A stretch of DNA of 5,852 nucleotides from contig JACMOG010000737.1 in NCBI GenBank assembly GCA_014378125.1, positions 1 to 5,852 on the forward strand, read 5' to 3'. Shown here one piece after another: positions 5,833 to 5,852 of the stretch (its first letter is position 1; each line of letters starts with the position of its first letter). Made by a program: the position numbers and the translations under genes. Under the pieces are notes generated by a model. The model saw nothing but the letters and a program-made list of their open reading frames with translations, ran no database searches and had not been told where the DNA came from. Source of the stretch: Vitreoscilla sp. Its GTDB lineage: Bacteria > Pseudomonadota > Gammaproteobacteria > Burkholderiales > Burkholderiaceae.

Positions 5833-5852
5833 ACCTCAAAAATTCGCGGACT

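Larger units (their letters stand above)
5237..5852. other. Gene-free repeat island downstream of phrB
   Basis: No convincing coding region is present in these 616 bases. Open frames in both directions are explained by high GC and by inverted repeats, and none has a recognisable product. The region holds, in order, a G-rich tandem array, a G6/C6 hairpin, a short palindrome, and a composite inverted-repeat structure with its own central tandem array and hairpin, each listed separately. No tRNA, rRNA or CRISPR pattern is seen. No intrinsic terminator with a T-run is seen for phrB. Confidence 0.8.

Overview
The window looks like chromosomal DNA from a GC-rich betaproteobacterium, most likely Burkholderiales (Comamonadaceae or a Roseateles/Rubrivivax-like relative). 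This is inferred from the gene order yqgE-ruvX-pyrR-pyrB-pyrC' on one strand, from the PyrB sequence (an N-terminus resembling [20 protein letters not shown] and no pyrI), and from strong G/C preference at third codon positions. No database search was possible, so the taxonomy is an inference.

Positions 1-3649 hold five genes on the minus strand, read from right to left: yqgE (AlgH/UPF0301 protein), ruvX (YqgF Holliday-junction resolvase-like protein), pyrR (PRPP-binding pyrimidine regulator), pyrB (aspartate carbamoyltransferase) and pyrC' (a dihydroorotase-like protein that has lost its metal ligands, cut by the left window edge). Every junction overlaps: three ATGA overlaps and one TGATG overlap. 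The five genes therefore almost certainly form one translationally coupled operon. PyrB and the degenerate PyrC' are expected to form a Pseudomonas-type ATCase holoenzyme in which PyrC' is structural; a catalytic dihydroorotase must then be encoded elsewhere.

Positions 3650-3691 are a 42-base divergent intergenic region. Each side has a -10-like hexamer only 7-8 bases from the start codon and no Shine-Dalgarno sequence, so both divergent transcripts may be leaderless. Positions 3692-5236 encode, on the plus strand, a complete class I photolyase (phrB) with the Trp electron-transfer triad and FAD-pocket residues, plus an unusual Gly/Ser/Pro-rich C-terminal tail.

Positions 5237-5852 contain no credible gene. 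They form a dense repeat island: a G-rich degenerate tandem array, a G6/C6 hairpin, and a roughly 420-base structure made of two inverted 114-base arms. The outer 47 bases of the arms match at 46 positions and contain a REP-like hairpin. The arms flank a second tandem array and a long imperfect hairpin. This island is the least explained part of the window and the best candidate for an undescribed repeat family or a non-autonomous mobile element.
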